This document shows, piece by piece, positions 21,031 to 33,032 of a stretch of DNA of 64,000 nt. The position numbers and the translations under genes are program-made. The notes beneath the pieces were generated by a model. The model was not told the origin of the DNA and ran no database searches. It saw only the letters and a program-made list of their open reading frames with translations. Origin of the DNA: Dacryopinax spathularia (taxonomy: Eukaryota > Basidiomycota > Dacrymycetes > Dacrymycetales > Dacrymycetaceae); NCBI GenBank assembly GCA_037974965.1, contig JBBPFI010000018.1, forward strand, positions 1 to 64,000. Reading direction: 5' to 3'. The number at the start of each line of letters is the position of its first letter. Positions within the stretch are counted from its first letter, which is position 1.

Positions 21031-24000
21031 TTTGTTTTTCTCCACCCTCAATCTCTGCTACTATATAAATGGTCCATTCTTATTCCTTTATTCAGCTAAT
21101 AAACAAAGGTTCTACCATTAATTAAATATGTTTGGGCAGGCCTCCTAAACCCATTCTGGCATTCCAAGGCATGGGACATGCGATGTGCATCGCGCTATGC
21201 ACGATTTCAGCCGCGCGCAAAACTCCATATGGATTCCTGGGGAACCCAGCCCTAGGATCCGGCCTTGGGTGACGTGCAACACATCTTCATCGACCTTACA
21301 ATAACTGCCTTATCGATTTGCAAGGGGAAAAGGCGAGAGGGTGGATGGGAAGGCAAAGGAGATGACGCAAAAGGAGATGGGGCTTTGCATTGCTGGAAGG
21401 GGTGGAACGGTCGGACGTTCTGCTGAGCTTGTTGGGGAACGGTCGACCTTGCGCCCAGCGTCCGCACCCAAACTACATCCAACTTTCGACATCGCATCCT
21501 CGACAACACACTTATCGATTTGGAAGGGGAAAGGGGTAGAGCATGGAAGAGATGGATGGGTAGAAGATGGGAAAAGAAATGGAGGGATAGGAAGGGGTTG
21601 ATGCCTCAAACGGTTGATCGTTTGGAGAGGCTTCAATGTGAACGGTCAACCGTTCACAAGGGTCCTGGTGGTCTGGAGTTGTTGTCGCGGGAACGACCGT
21701 TCAAGACATTGTTATTAATTAATGTATTTTAAACGTTAGCAGGGCGATAGAGGAGATGACAAGGTACATTCTCCTCTTTGTCCTGTCGAAATCGGATGAG
21801 TGAGGAGCCCGGACCGGTCGGAAAAGGGCATTTTGCTCACCAATGCCCATTGGTGCGGGGTGCCAGGGTTAGACCATCTGAGCCGATGCTCCCCATGTAT
21901 CGCTTCAAGTCCATGTTAAGGAACTCAGAGACAATGTAGAAAACCTCTTGTCCTCATGGATGAGGTCAAGCAATCTGCAATGTATAATAAGCACTTGAAG
22001 GTACAGTATGTGCATCATCTGCTCTTGTACCAGACAACATTCTCACTCTTGATCTCTTTGAGGATGCTGATCTCTCTGATTACCATGCTAGGCACACCCT
22101 CATCCTCTTTCTCCAGGTGTATTTTCTTGAGCACAACAACATTGCCGGTTCAGATATGCTTAGTCTTATAGACAACACTGTATGTACCTGCATGTGAGGA
22201 ACATGCACGTGTTCAGTACAAACAATGGTAGGACGCTAGCCTGCACATCGACATGCTCTCTCCAACTTTCTCTACCTTTGTGTAGTCCTCTGTTCACAAA
22301 GGTTTGCTTGCTTTCAGTTGGGTTGGGATAGCAATGAACAAGGGGAATTCCAGTCAATAGGGGAAAGTGTTTGCTGTTGTTCTGAGGCTCAAAGGGTTAG
22401 GGGGAGGCTGTAACTCTTGCAACATTCACCGTGTGTTCCCTAGACCTAGGCTGCTGGTAAGGTAAACCCTTGCTAATCAGTCTGAGGCTGGGAATCCAGC
22501 CATGAGGTTAATCAATGGGGTTATGTGAGTGTGAGCACCAAGGTGGAAGTCTCATGGACATCGACATCGGTGAAGTCATCACTGGGTTATTAAGAGTGAT
22601 AACAGGCAGTGTTTGAGAGGTGATGGTTTCATTGCCAGTAGCAGTGGTATCTTCAGGCAGATTGACAATAGTATAGGAAGCACATAGGGGACTGATGGCG
22701 CCATGAACGCCGGTTGACAACTTAGGTGTGTGTTAATGCAAGAAAGTCAGCTTTCCCATCCCACGTTCGAGGAAGCCATTTGCAGCAGGGAAGTGCAGAG
22801 ACAGGACTGCATTTGGGGTTTATGGCCGTGTTTGCATTATGTGGGTTCATGCCGTGGACGTCCTCATCAACCGGGACGTGTTGTTCATTCATTCCTGTAG
22901 GACCACAGCGGTCTAGCGTCACATTGACAAGGATCGACTGGGTTGCGGTTGACGAGTCAACGAAGAGCAGAGCTGCTGAGTAGAGGGCCTTCTGATAGCC
23001 GGGCGTTGTTCGGAGGTGGCCTCAGACATCGCGCATTATTGCATTGGGCGTGCCGGACAGCAGCGACCAAAGTGGTCACTGAACCTTCGAAAAAGCATGT
23101 TCCAGGTCGGTCAATTCCTGCCGCTTTCAGTGCGATTATCGCGAGTCGCTCGGCAGGTCCGGGTGAATAGCCAAAGAGATAGAGGACCTGATAGAGCAAG
23201 ATAATTCTGAGCGACCACCATCTCTGAAGAAACGAGAACAAAGCCAACAGACGTCTCACCCGGCCACCCAACCACTCCGGTTTGTCAGCTCTTCCCTCCT
23301 CACCGAACCCAGCCAGGCGAACGAATCGCATGCCGCGCCGCACCGGTCTCACACAACCTCCGGAGCGTCATCCCTCCCCTCGGTGCCGAACACGCCTTCC
23401 GCCTTCGCTTGTCCTCCAGAGACGAGCGCACGAGCCTGTCCGAGTTTATCAGTGTGCACAAATCCCCACTGTGGCGCACTGTTCTTGCGTGCCTCGTACC
23501 TGACCCATTAATTTACGCTCTCACACCCGCCGGTCCGCACCTTGCGGCCTTTACAACCCAACCAACCCCTCTCGCGCGCGCGAGCATCGAACCTTGTCCC
23601 TGCGCTTTTGCTCACCAACAGGGGTAGGACCCCGAACAGCACGCGGCATGACGTCACCCCCCTTCTCGCCCGCTGTCGAGGCCCTTCCAGGGACGCAAAA
23701 GACGGAAGCTAACCTGGACACTGACGTCGCACGCTGTGTTTTTGCGGGCTGTGGACCGATGGGCGGGAACGCTTTGGCTGGGAGGGGAGAGAGGGGGGAA
23801 ACAGAGGACAGGGTAGGTGGGGGTGATTGTGGTCGCGGCCCATTGACCGGGATCAAATATGCTGTCTGTGTGGTCGAGTGAGTGTGGTAGACGTAGAGGG
23901 GGGAGAGAAGTGGGAGGATGAAGGGGGAAGAGTTAGCCTGTTTCTGTTGGTTGCTGTACCGTAGCCAGAGAGAGAGAGACAAGGCGTGAGAGTGACCGCT

Positions 24001-24332
24001 CGTCTGGCTCAGGTCATCGCTGTCCCCTGCGCCTCGCTCCCCTCTTTGAAGTGAACTGGCGTGTCGGTGATCACGTCCGCTGTATGTGTCGGTCGAGCGC
24101 GAGCGCACGAGAGCCACCTACCCTGACTTGTTTCCCGCTCTGGCTGCTCACCGTACTTGCATACACACACTCACTCGATCACACCTCTCATCCTCCATAC
24201 AGTCGTCATCGATGCACGTACAGTAGTAACAGCATACACACACACCACAACGCATAGCATTTCCGTCTCCCTTCCCCTCGCCTTCTGTCTAATCTGATCA
24301 CCCGCTCTTCTCATATCGAGCAAACGAAAAGG
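21031..24332. other. Gene-poor, partly AT-rich stretch
   Basis: Directly after the satellite is an AT-rich segment (21030-21130) with poly-T and TATATAAA. A degenerate ~200-bp tandem duplication covers about 21290-21690. From 21950 to 22980 the GC content is lower than in flanking DNA and there are short coding-like frames on both strands that I cannot assign. From ~23.4 to 24.33 kb the DNA is C/T-rich and is probably the leader and promoter of the PP4R1-like gene. No gene is called. Confidence 0.5.
21290..21690. repeat. Degenerate ~200-bp tandem duplication
   Basis: CTTATCGATTTG.AAGGGGAAA occurs at about 21309 and again ~202 bp later. Each copy is followed by a G/A-rich segment and a GGAAGGGGT..-type string. 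The second copy contains the inverted repeat GTGAACGGTCAACCGTTCAC (21638-21657, 9-bp arms). Confidence 0.55.
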
Positions 24333-27300
24333 ATGAGCGAGGACGAGGCGATCTCATCACGTACGCTTCACCCCAACCATCAACCCGTTCCACGTCACGC
24401 TAACAACGATCATACCAGCCGGGGGAGCCTCGTCCTCCCTTCCTCAACCTCAGGAACAGCAGGCCTCCTCCTCATCTTCTTCACATAGGCGCCCACCGCC
24501 GCCACCGCCGCCACCGAGGAGGAGGAGGCCGTCAGTAGGCGATCAACCGATTGTGAGGGCCAAGTCACCGCCTGCGCGACCTACTCGACCGAGACTGGGT
24601 CCGGCGCCTCCTCCGCCCGAGACGCGCAGGTCACCTTCACCGGGGAGGATGGTGCTCCCTCCTCTCCCGCCGTTGGAGGCGATCATGCAGGAAGCGGAGG
24701 ACGGATTGGCACCTCGCATGCTGTCGCCTGTGCCGACCCACTCACCGCTGTTGAGCACTCGCAGTCTCAGTCCAAATCCGACGACGAGCCCGCCCTTCTC
24801 ACCACCTCAACAGCCGCCTCTCGAGCTTGAGCCTGGTGTACCTCCTCCTCCTTTACCGGGCGAGGTGCACTCCCCACCTCGACCAGCATCACCCGACCCA
24901 TTCTCTCGCACTCTCTCACCGCCCACCCATACCCCACCTCTCCCTCCCCCTCCCGCCGATCCACCCCCCTCAAACCCGTCCCTCCTCCCCCAAACCCCGC
25001 AGCCAACCACCCGCCCCCCACCCATCCTCATCCCTCCCAAATCCGTCCCATCCTCCTCCTCCAACCCCAACCCAGCAAGCGAAGCCGCCTCCCTCCAGGG
25101 CATCCCCTACCCGTCCGACGACATGTTCCTCGACTCTGAGAACCTGTCTACGCTCGAGAAGATCTTCCTGTTTGCGAGGAGCGACGCGGCGTACCATCGG
25201 CTGTTTGTGGCGCGGACACTGCCGGAGTGGTTGCCGAGTGTCGAGCCGGGGGAGGCGGTGGAGTATATCTTGCCTTTGCTCAACGGGCTAGGGACGGACT
25301 CGGGTGCGTACTCCTTCCTTGCTCTTCCCCTTCTGGCAAATCGGCTAATATATGCGTGCAGAGGAGACGGTTAGGGAGACCTTCGCCCCCGCACTACCGA
25401 AAGTGATGTGGTACTTCTTCACAACGTGCAACCTAACGGAAGACGAAGCGCCCTTCACCCCCTCCGTGCACTCGGACGCCGAGGGCGCACCTGGCCACAC
25501 CGCAGGAGAAGGGGAGCAAGAGGGGGAGGGGGACTACCCGCCAGGCCCACCAACAATATCCGTCTCTTCTTTCACCCCTTTACTCGGAAGCTTACTGCTC
25601 AGCGTGAACCGGAACGTCGGGGAGTCCGCCCGCTGGGGCGTCGTCCAAGTGCTTCAGAAACTGAAAGAGGAAGAAGACCTCGAGCTCCATCCTCCTTCCC
25701 CTCCTCCAGCCTCGAAGAGGAAAGCGCGCGAGCTCGAGAAGGAGAAGAAAGAGAAATGGGAAGGCTGGGTCTCCGGCCGAGCGGGGAAGGAGAAGAGGGA
25801 TATGATCCGTCGGGAGCTCATTTTGGGCGTCGTGTTGGGTATGGCGAGGCTAGAGGAGGAAGAAGACGCGCAGGATGGGGAGGAGGGTGAAGGGGGCGAG
25901 GACGGGGAGGACGGGGAGACGAGCTACGATGAGGGCGAGATGGAGGAGATGAAGGGCGCTGCGAGGCGGGAGAGGCAGAGCCAAAGGGAAGGAAGTAGGG
26001 AGCGGAGCGCTACTGGGTGGCAGGGGAGGTCGGCTTATCCTTCCTCTGCTGCTGTTGCTGCTGCAGAGGCGGAGGAAAGCGACTCTTCTGCCCCTGCCGC
26101 AAGCGGACCGGAGACGGAGACGGACGAGGAAGGCGCAGAGGGGGACGACGAAGCTGGCTTTTCCAGTGCAGCCTGGAGCGCACGAGAGGATGATATAAGT
26201 CCTGGAGCTGTATCGGTTGGGTCGGTTGGGTCGTCTGCCATGGCTGATGCGGGGCATGAGACGGATGATATGGAGGTGGAGCCGTCTTATACGCCGAGGT
26301 CGGAGTTGGGGGAGCTTGGGTCGCCGAGGCTTGGTGCGACTGGTAGGTTAAGGAGGCAGGAGGAGGAGGGAGAGGCTGTAGGGGTGGAGTTGAGGGACTT
26401 TGCCGTTGAGGAGAGGCGGGAGGGGGAGGAAGAGGCGAAGGGAGCAAGTGTGGTGGAGAGAGCGGAGAGGGATATGGCTGCTGCCTCTCCTTCAGCCAAT
26501 TCTGCCGAAGAGACCGTCCCCGAACCAATCGACTCGCCCGAAAAGGCACCAGCTTCAGCGACGGAACCACCGGAAGCCGCGGTCGAAAGCACACGAGCCA
26601 GCCCTCTCCCTCAGGCACAGGGGTCGACCACCTTCCTCCTGCACCCTATGAGTCCTCGCTCGATCGCACTGTTCGAGCTGCGCGAAATGGTCGAAGCAGA
26701 GATCGAAGAAGAGCTGCACATACCCGGCAGTTTCCCTCCTGTTGCACCCAAACCCGAACCCGCTGCACCGACTGTCGCGCCCAAAACCTCCCCTTCACCG
26801 CCGCAGCAAAGCGACGAAGACACTCCCGCCATGACGATCGGCGCCTCCCCCGCAGACAGCAACGAGTCCCCCTCCGCTCCCACAGTCGAGACGCGCGGCT
26901 CCGACCCCGACTCCGACTCAGAGAGCGAAGCTCACAAAGTAGACACCCAGGCTTTTGTCGGGCTGGTGGCGCAGGCTTCAGAGTTGGGGATGGCGATGAT
27001 GTCCCCTAATGAGGCGGAGGCGGTTAGTCCGCTGCATAGGAGCGATGATGATACGCCTACGTCGCCTGCGTTCACGCCGAGCGACTCGGGGTCGACTGTA
27101 CAAAGGGTTTCGCCGAATCCGCCATTTGACGAGGACGAGGGTGGGGTGGCCGATGAAGAACAGGCTTGTCCAGCTGGGATTGAAGAGGCAGAGGAAGAAC
27201 GGGTGGAAGATGTCACTCAAGTGCAAACGCGTCCTCCTGTTACTCCTCCGACCGCTATCTTGGTCTCTCCGCCTCTAGAGGGACCCACACCGGCCGAATA

Positions 27301-29482
27301 CTTCCCTTCCCCACCGATTCACTTCCCCCCTCCTCAGCAGCCTGTTACACCGAGTTTCTCGCCTCCAGACTGGCTGCCCGTACCACCGTCCCCGGACGTC
27401 ACTGGCCAAACATCGCAAGACCTACCAGCAAAGGCATCCCCACTCGCGCTCATCGCCTCTCTTGCACTGATGTCCGCCATCGCCTCCTCTTCGGCACTCC
27501 CTCCGCCCGACTTGGAAGGTCATTTCCTCCCCGAACTCCTACGTATCGCCTCCCAAGCCGACGAATGGGTAAGACGAGAAGCAGGCTTCGTCATTGGTGC
27601 TCTTGCAAAGGCCGTCTCGCCCGAAGTGGTGCGGAGCGACCTAGTACCCCTCCTCCAGCAGTTCTCGACAGACGTGTTCTGGCACGTCCGGCACTCCAGC
27701 TTGTTCTCCGCCCCTCCGATCCTCTCCCGGCTGAACCCGGACGAGAGGCGGAATCTAGCTCTGGAGATCTTCCTCGCGGCCGCTACGGACCCGTCTCGCG
27801 CAGTCAAGTCGGCTTGTCTTGAGTTGCTGGGGGAAGCGATCGCAACGTTTAAGGACGACCCTAACGGCCCACCGGACGAGCTGATCCAGCTCTTCCTGGG
27901 CGATCCGAACGACCGACCGGAGGACAACGACTCTGATCTGGACAGCCCACTGGAATGGTACAGCACTCCCGGGCTTGGGCTCAAGCCTGTTCCCCGAAGC
28001 AAGCGGGATGCAGACCGCTGTCTGGTGTGCGCTTTCAATTTCCCCGCTGTGGCCCTCACTCTCGGGCGGGATCGCTGGCCCGTGCTGCGGGACTATTATC
28101 TCTATCTAGCACGGGATAAGAGCCTCAAGGTTCGCAGAACGCTCGCATCGAGTCTGGGAGCTCTGGCGGAGATCATCGGCCCCGAAGCTGCGAGACGCGA
28201 CCTGATCCAAGTTTGGAAACGGGCGTTCGAAGCTGGTCCTGATGGGTTCGTGGATGAAGACGTCGTAGGATGGGCGATCGAGTCTATCGAAGGGCTGTGC
28301 AAGGCCGTCGATGGCGACTTCCCACGCGAGGTTGTAGAGTCGCTGCAGGAATGGTGGGGCGGGATCATGGCTAAGCGCTGGCGTCTTCGCGAGCAGATCG
28401 CTATCAAGCTCCCCGTTCTGGCACAGCATTGGGCGCAGGTGGAGGGTGTGCCGCAGGGACTGAGGGTGCTGCTTGGGCTTGCATTGACGGACGATGTTGC
28501 CGCTGTGAGGGAGAGTGCGGCTGAGGGCGTTTCTGGGATCTGCGCTGCTCTCAGGAATGGTCCTGGTGAGGAAGCTCTAAGGGACGAGCTGCTCAAACTC
28601 TCGGAACATCCGTCATTCCGATATCGTATGACGTGAGTGCGGTTTAGGATACTGCATGGGCTCAAAACTGACGCGTAGCACAGGTTCATTGCCTGCATCC
28701 AGTCGCTACTAGCGGATGAGATGAAGGACGACCTTCACCCCCTTTGGCCAAGAGTATGGGCACTAGGATCGGATCCTGTAGTGGACGTGCGCATTTCGGT
28801 AGCTAGACTTGTGGCGACTGCTGTTGGCATGGGTAAGCGGGCAAAACACCTTAGCATAGGACCACCACTCACCAATATTGCAGACACGTTCTTCCGAGAT
28901 CCGTCATCGCGACCTCACATGCTCAACACCCTGATTCGTAAGCTCACTCAAGATAAGTCGTACCAAGTCCGCAGCTTTGTCGCCTTCTTGCGCGGGACGC
29001 ATAACGTCACGCCGGTTACGACGCCCGTTAGAGGAGCAAGCCTCATGTCGCCTTCGGCAAAGTTCTCCAGGCCACCACTTGTTCTTTCTCCTGGTGGAAG
29101 TATGCATGACGAGCCTGAGGAGATGAAGGATGATCGGGCTGGGATGGACGATACCAAAGAGTTCTACTCAGCTATTGCGAGGAACCGCGATGCACCATTA
29201 CCCGTCTTTACCCTACCGCAGTCACCAAGGCACTGGCAGAAGGTGGAAACCCCGTCGACAGAACCGGCTGCGATCTCGCTGAAGCCGGTCGAAGCCGTCA
29301 GAGAGGATCCTGCCGAACGGAAAGATGAGCCTGAGGAAGGTCAAGCCAGCGAGGACGAGTCGTACGAGGAAGCGCTGGAGGAAGAGGAGGATCCCAACGA
29401 TCCGTTTGCCGACTCGATGTCTGCCGAGCCACCAGCCGCAACAGAGCTCAGTGTAGAGTTTGAGGAAGACGCCGACGTCTAG
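24333..29482 (+). CDS. PP4 regulatory subunit 1-like HEAT-repeat protein
   Basis: Five exons: 24333-24360, 24419-25303, 25362-28632, 28684-28832 and 28884-29482, giving 1643 residues. A short Pro/Ser-rich head is followed by a HEAT-like segment (LSTLEKIFLFARSDAAYHRL). A very long acidic, disordered insertion follows (roughly residues 420-1000, rich in E, S, P). The C-terminal HEAT array contains CAFNFPAVALTLGRDRWPVL and KVRRTLASSLGALAEIIG, which resemble animal PPP4R1. PPP4R1 binds the protein phosphatase 4 catalytic subunit and directs its substrate choice; location and targets in this fungus are inferred. The last intron (28833-28883) is 51 nt and free of stops in frame, so its retention would add 17 residues. 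It could also be a related PP2A-type A subunit, but those lack the long insertion. Confidence 0.82.
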
Positions 29483-29814
29483 CGTACCGCCCATTTACTT
29501 CTTTATTCCTGTTTCTGGGTTGGACTACTGTAGCTTTTACAAGATTGATACGGGCCCCTGCTGGCCATTGTTGCATATTTATACCAAGTGTTTCACTACC
29601 TATGGTTTTCTTCCTTTGGGATGCTACTTAATACAGTGTCTTCACAGTGATTGACCTGCTGTTCCCCGGATTGTGCTCGTAGGCGAGAGAATCAGCAGCG
29701 GGGAGTGCTTGATCACGGGATCAAAACGAATTGTCTTGTTCGACCAACTATCCGCGGCGACTCACGTTCTTCGGGTGCTTCTCTGAGTGCATACTACTCT
29801 ACCAGCGCTTGACT
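29483..29814. other. Intergenic region, probably including an unresolved 5' exon
   Basis: AT-rich 3' flank of the PP4R1-like gene (to ~29680), then DNA that may encode the missing N-terminus of the Ybp2/glomulin-like protein. No separate gene is seen. Confidence 0.4.
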
Positions 29815-31105
29815 ATATCACAACGGTCTTTAGCCTGCTTACTGACTCGGAACGAAAACAAGCCAGGCAGTCAATTCTGTCGTACGAACGACATGTACGG
29901 GTTTCTGGCTGCTAAGATCGACACCATCCCCAGTAGCATTGCAGAACGCTACTTTGAGCGCTTGCAGCCTCGATACACTATCCCCGGTCGTTCAATTGTC
30001 AAGGACGGATGGGAAGACGGACAGAAAACATTCGACGAAGTCCTGGTACATCAAACATTTGTACGTTGCGAGGTTGCGCTAATGATGCAATTAGTTATTA
30101 CTTGACGCCGACTTCGACTCAGCCGTAGAGGCAGTCTACGAATGCAATCCAGACAAGAAACGCTCCATGGAGTCAGCACTAGGCGCGATCGCCGTCCTAG
30201 TTCACTGCTTCCAAGATCGGCTCGGTGAACTGGATGTCCGCCGCGCGTTCTCTCGGTCCAAGCCGGTCGTGCTGCAGTCACTGCAGAAGAACCATGGTGT
30301 CGGCATCATATTGGCTTGGCTCTGGTGTCTAGCTACTTTTGCAAAGGAGAAGAAGCTGGTTCTGGAACAGGATGATGTTATTGCGGTTGTACAGGTAAGC
30401 CGACAACATGGGCCGTACGGTGAAATGCTGACGGATGATAGGCGCTCATGCCAGTCGCTGCTATGTCCCCTGATCCTGCTACTCGGTTCATCGCGTTCCG
30501 TCTGCTCGACACTCTCCTCCTTCTAATCGATCCCCTGGCGCAACTATCGGTCCTGAAGGACTTCATAAGCCCAAATTGCCCATTTCCGCAGATGCGGGTT
30601 GCAGCAGTCGGATTGATCCGAGAACGCGTGCTGTCCGCTCTGAAGGAGAAGGTACGTCGTCAACTTGCCCGCACGTAGCTGCGCTAGAACTACGCATACA
30701 GTCACCGTCGCCCTTCAATACTCCCGTCCTGATGCAAACACTGGGACCGATACTGCTGCGACCGCAGCCGCCAGCTCTATTTGAACGAAAGCTTACGTTA
30801 GCGGAGTTTGTGGACTCTTACGAGCCTGCACGGCTCATCGAGACTATGAGCTTCCTGTATGCGCTCCTCAGCTTGGACAAGGAGAATCGGGTGAGTCATC
30901 TGAAGGATTGGAGGTGGGCAAACTAAAATGCGTTGTAGACGGCGATACGAGATGCAATGCCCGAATTCAAGACCAAGCTGTTAACTCCGATCCGGGAGAG
31001 ATTACGCACCTGGGAGCCAGAGATGAGCAAGGACGATGAAGTCTCCATGGCGTTATCAGGCCTAATCATGTCTGTCGAGAGATTTGACTCAATATTATCA
31101 TCATG
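29815..31105 (+). CDS. Ybp2/glomulin (ALF4)-like helical repeat protein, 5' end unresolved
   Basis: Resolved exons: about 29815-29881, 29934-30045, 30095-30394, 30442-30651, 30702-30890 and 30939-31105, with introns of 47-52 nt. The protein reads TVFSLLTDSERKQARQSIL, then alternating amphipathic helices, PSPFNTPVLMQTLGPILL and RLIETMSFLYALLSLDKENR, ending soon after VERFDSIL. This pattern fits the Ybp1/Ybp2-glomulin-ALF4 family: kinetochore or oxidative-stress proteins in yeast, an SCF regulator (glomulin) in animals. The family call is moderate. The start codon was not found: an upstream frame over ~29739-29790 looks coding but is separated by a TGA, so one or two 5' exons are missing. An alternative is a start at ATG 29892. 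Confidence 0.6.
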
Positions 31106-31365
31106 AACACCATAACTACTGTATTGTATACAATTCTGCGAGCGCTCATTTTACTCTATCGCTGCGGCGATGATCCTTTTCGGAAGCGGATCGCGGCATC
31201 GGCATTCGGCGTTCGGCGGTTTCATCCGGTCCGATGCCGCTGTTCACTTTATGGCCGCCTTCGGAGGGCGCTGTCCCCCAACTCGAGTCGCCCCAAATAG
31301 GTGTTGTAAGCAAGGTGCCTTATCATGTAGCACTCCTTGCTTGTCGTCCTTCCACATCTAACAAT

Positions 31366-32554
31366 ATGCTCACCATCAACGCCTCTGGCTCGCCTTACGA
31401 GGTCAGTCCCCATCACGCCAGTTCTCTTAGATGTAACCCATGGCGTTGTCTAGATCGGCTACGAGCATGGCCAGAAGGCCGCTGCTCTGGTGGCCCGGTC
31501 CATCGCCTTCTACACCGGCTTGTTCGAGAAACGGTCCAAGATGAACTGGGAACAAGTCCGGCAGACCGCGCTCAAGTGGACTCCGCACTTGCACGAGCAC
31601 TACCCCGCGTTCGAGGAGGAGATGAAGGGTGCGTCTCTTCGCCCGTGCATCTCCTGGCTGATGCTGAGATTACGCGGATAGGTCTTGCTGAGGGCGCTGG
31701 TGTGACCTACCCTGATATCCTCGCTCTCAACATTAGGACCGAGATCGCGTTCGGGATGTTCAGCGACGGGTGCACGGCGCTGTCATGGAAGACAGGCGAG
31801 AAGAGCTTCCTCGCCCAGAACTGGGACGTGCGTGACCCCTTGCTCCGTCCTCGAATGTCACGCTGACCCCAACATGCAGTGGATGCCCGCGCAGAAAGAC
31901 AACCTCATCATCTACAACATCACCCAGCTCGGCAAGCCCAGCATTAGCATGGTCACCGAAGCCGGTATAATCGGCAAGATTGGGCTTAACAGCGCGGGCG
32001 TCGGCGCGTGCCTGAACGCGATCAAGATCCAGGGATGTGACTTCACGCGCACACCCGTACACCTCTGCTTGCGGCTCGTGCTGGAGTCGACTTCTGTTGA
32101 TGCGGCTGTGGCCGCTATTGAGAAGTATGGATGTGCGGCCGCCGCACACATTCTTGTGGCGGACCCGAATGGGTCTGTGGGGTTGGAGCTGACGCATAAG
32201 TCGGTCGTTAAGCTTCCTATGGACGGGAAGGGCAGGGTGTTCCACTCGAACCATCTCCTCCAGCGGCCCGCTTGGCTAAGCGACGAAGGTGCCGCCCTAG
32301 GCGACACGAAAGAGCGTGTCGTCCGGATCCGCCAGCTGGCCGATAAACTCGGCGCGTTTCCGGATGACGAGGACGTGCAGAGCATCTTCAAGGACGAGGA
32401 GGGTTATCCGGGTGCGATTAATCGCGCGTGTGAGGGGAAGAGCGAGAGTGCGACGCTGTTTAATATCGTTATGGATTTGACGGCGAGGAGGGCGACCGTG
32501 GTCAAGGGGAGGCCGACGGAGCCGGAGGAGACTGTTACGCTTTCGTTCGCGTAG
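31366..32554 (+). CDS. Isopenicillin N acyltransferase-like Ntn hydrolase (peptidase C45 family)
   Basis: Four exons, 31366-31401, 31454-31628, 31682-31827 and 31880-32554, give 343 residues. Family hallmarks are IGYEHGQKAA at the N-terminus, EGAGVTYPDILALNIRTEI, then SDGCTAL and QNWDW. Cys101 in the DGC motif is the expected autocatalytic nucleophile: enzymes of this family cut themselves before this Cys into alpha and beta chains. Penicillium IAT has the equivalent Cys near position 103. No C-terminal peroxisomal tripeptide is visible (it ends LSFA), and there is no signal peptide. No penicillin genes are nearby, so the substrate is more likely another N-acyl amide or peptide. The stop is followed by a short intergenic region and the YME2 gene. 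Confidence 0.88.
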
Positions 32555-33032
32555 GATGGTTTGCCTGGCATTGATTTATTGTTTATTCCACCTCTGTACA
32601 GCCCGATCGGGCACTGAGAAATTGAAGTATCATTATCTTGTTCCACCTTAAAAGCGGTTTTTGTGACTGCGGACTTGCGCTTCCGACATGCGCTGGAGAA
32701 GGTGTTTTACAAGAACTGATCGCTGCAAGATCTGCTGCACTCTCACCTCCCCACCATCAAGACGAGAGAAACCTTCGCTGTGACATGATTAAGAGACAGA
32801 AGAGACGTTCGCTGTGATTGTCAGGATGATCGAAGGAGAGCTGAATGAGGTGGTGCATGAGTTGGAAGGACTCCCTGCGCCGTGAGATAGACTAGACCAA
32901 GGGACAACGCCAAGCCCTACCGTGTGACGACGTCACCGGCCGAGCGCGTACGGGCGCTCCGGCTTGACGCGCTTCCCCTCTCATCAACTTCATTCCCATC
33001 TTCGTCTCTCAACTCCCCTGGAAGGTGGAAGG
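32555..33032. other. Intergenic region between acyltransferase and YME2 genes
   Basis: 478 bp serving as 3' flank and YME2 promoter. No ORF or RNA gene is recognised. Confidence 0.5.
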
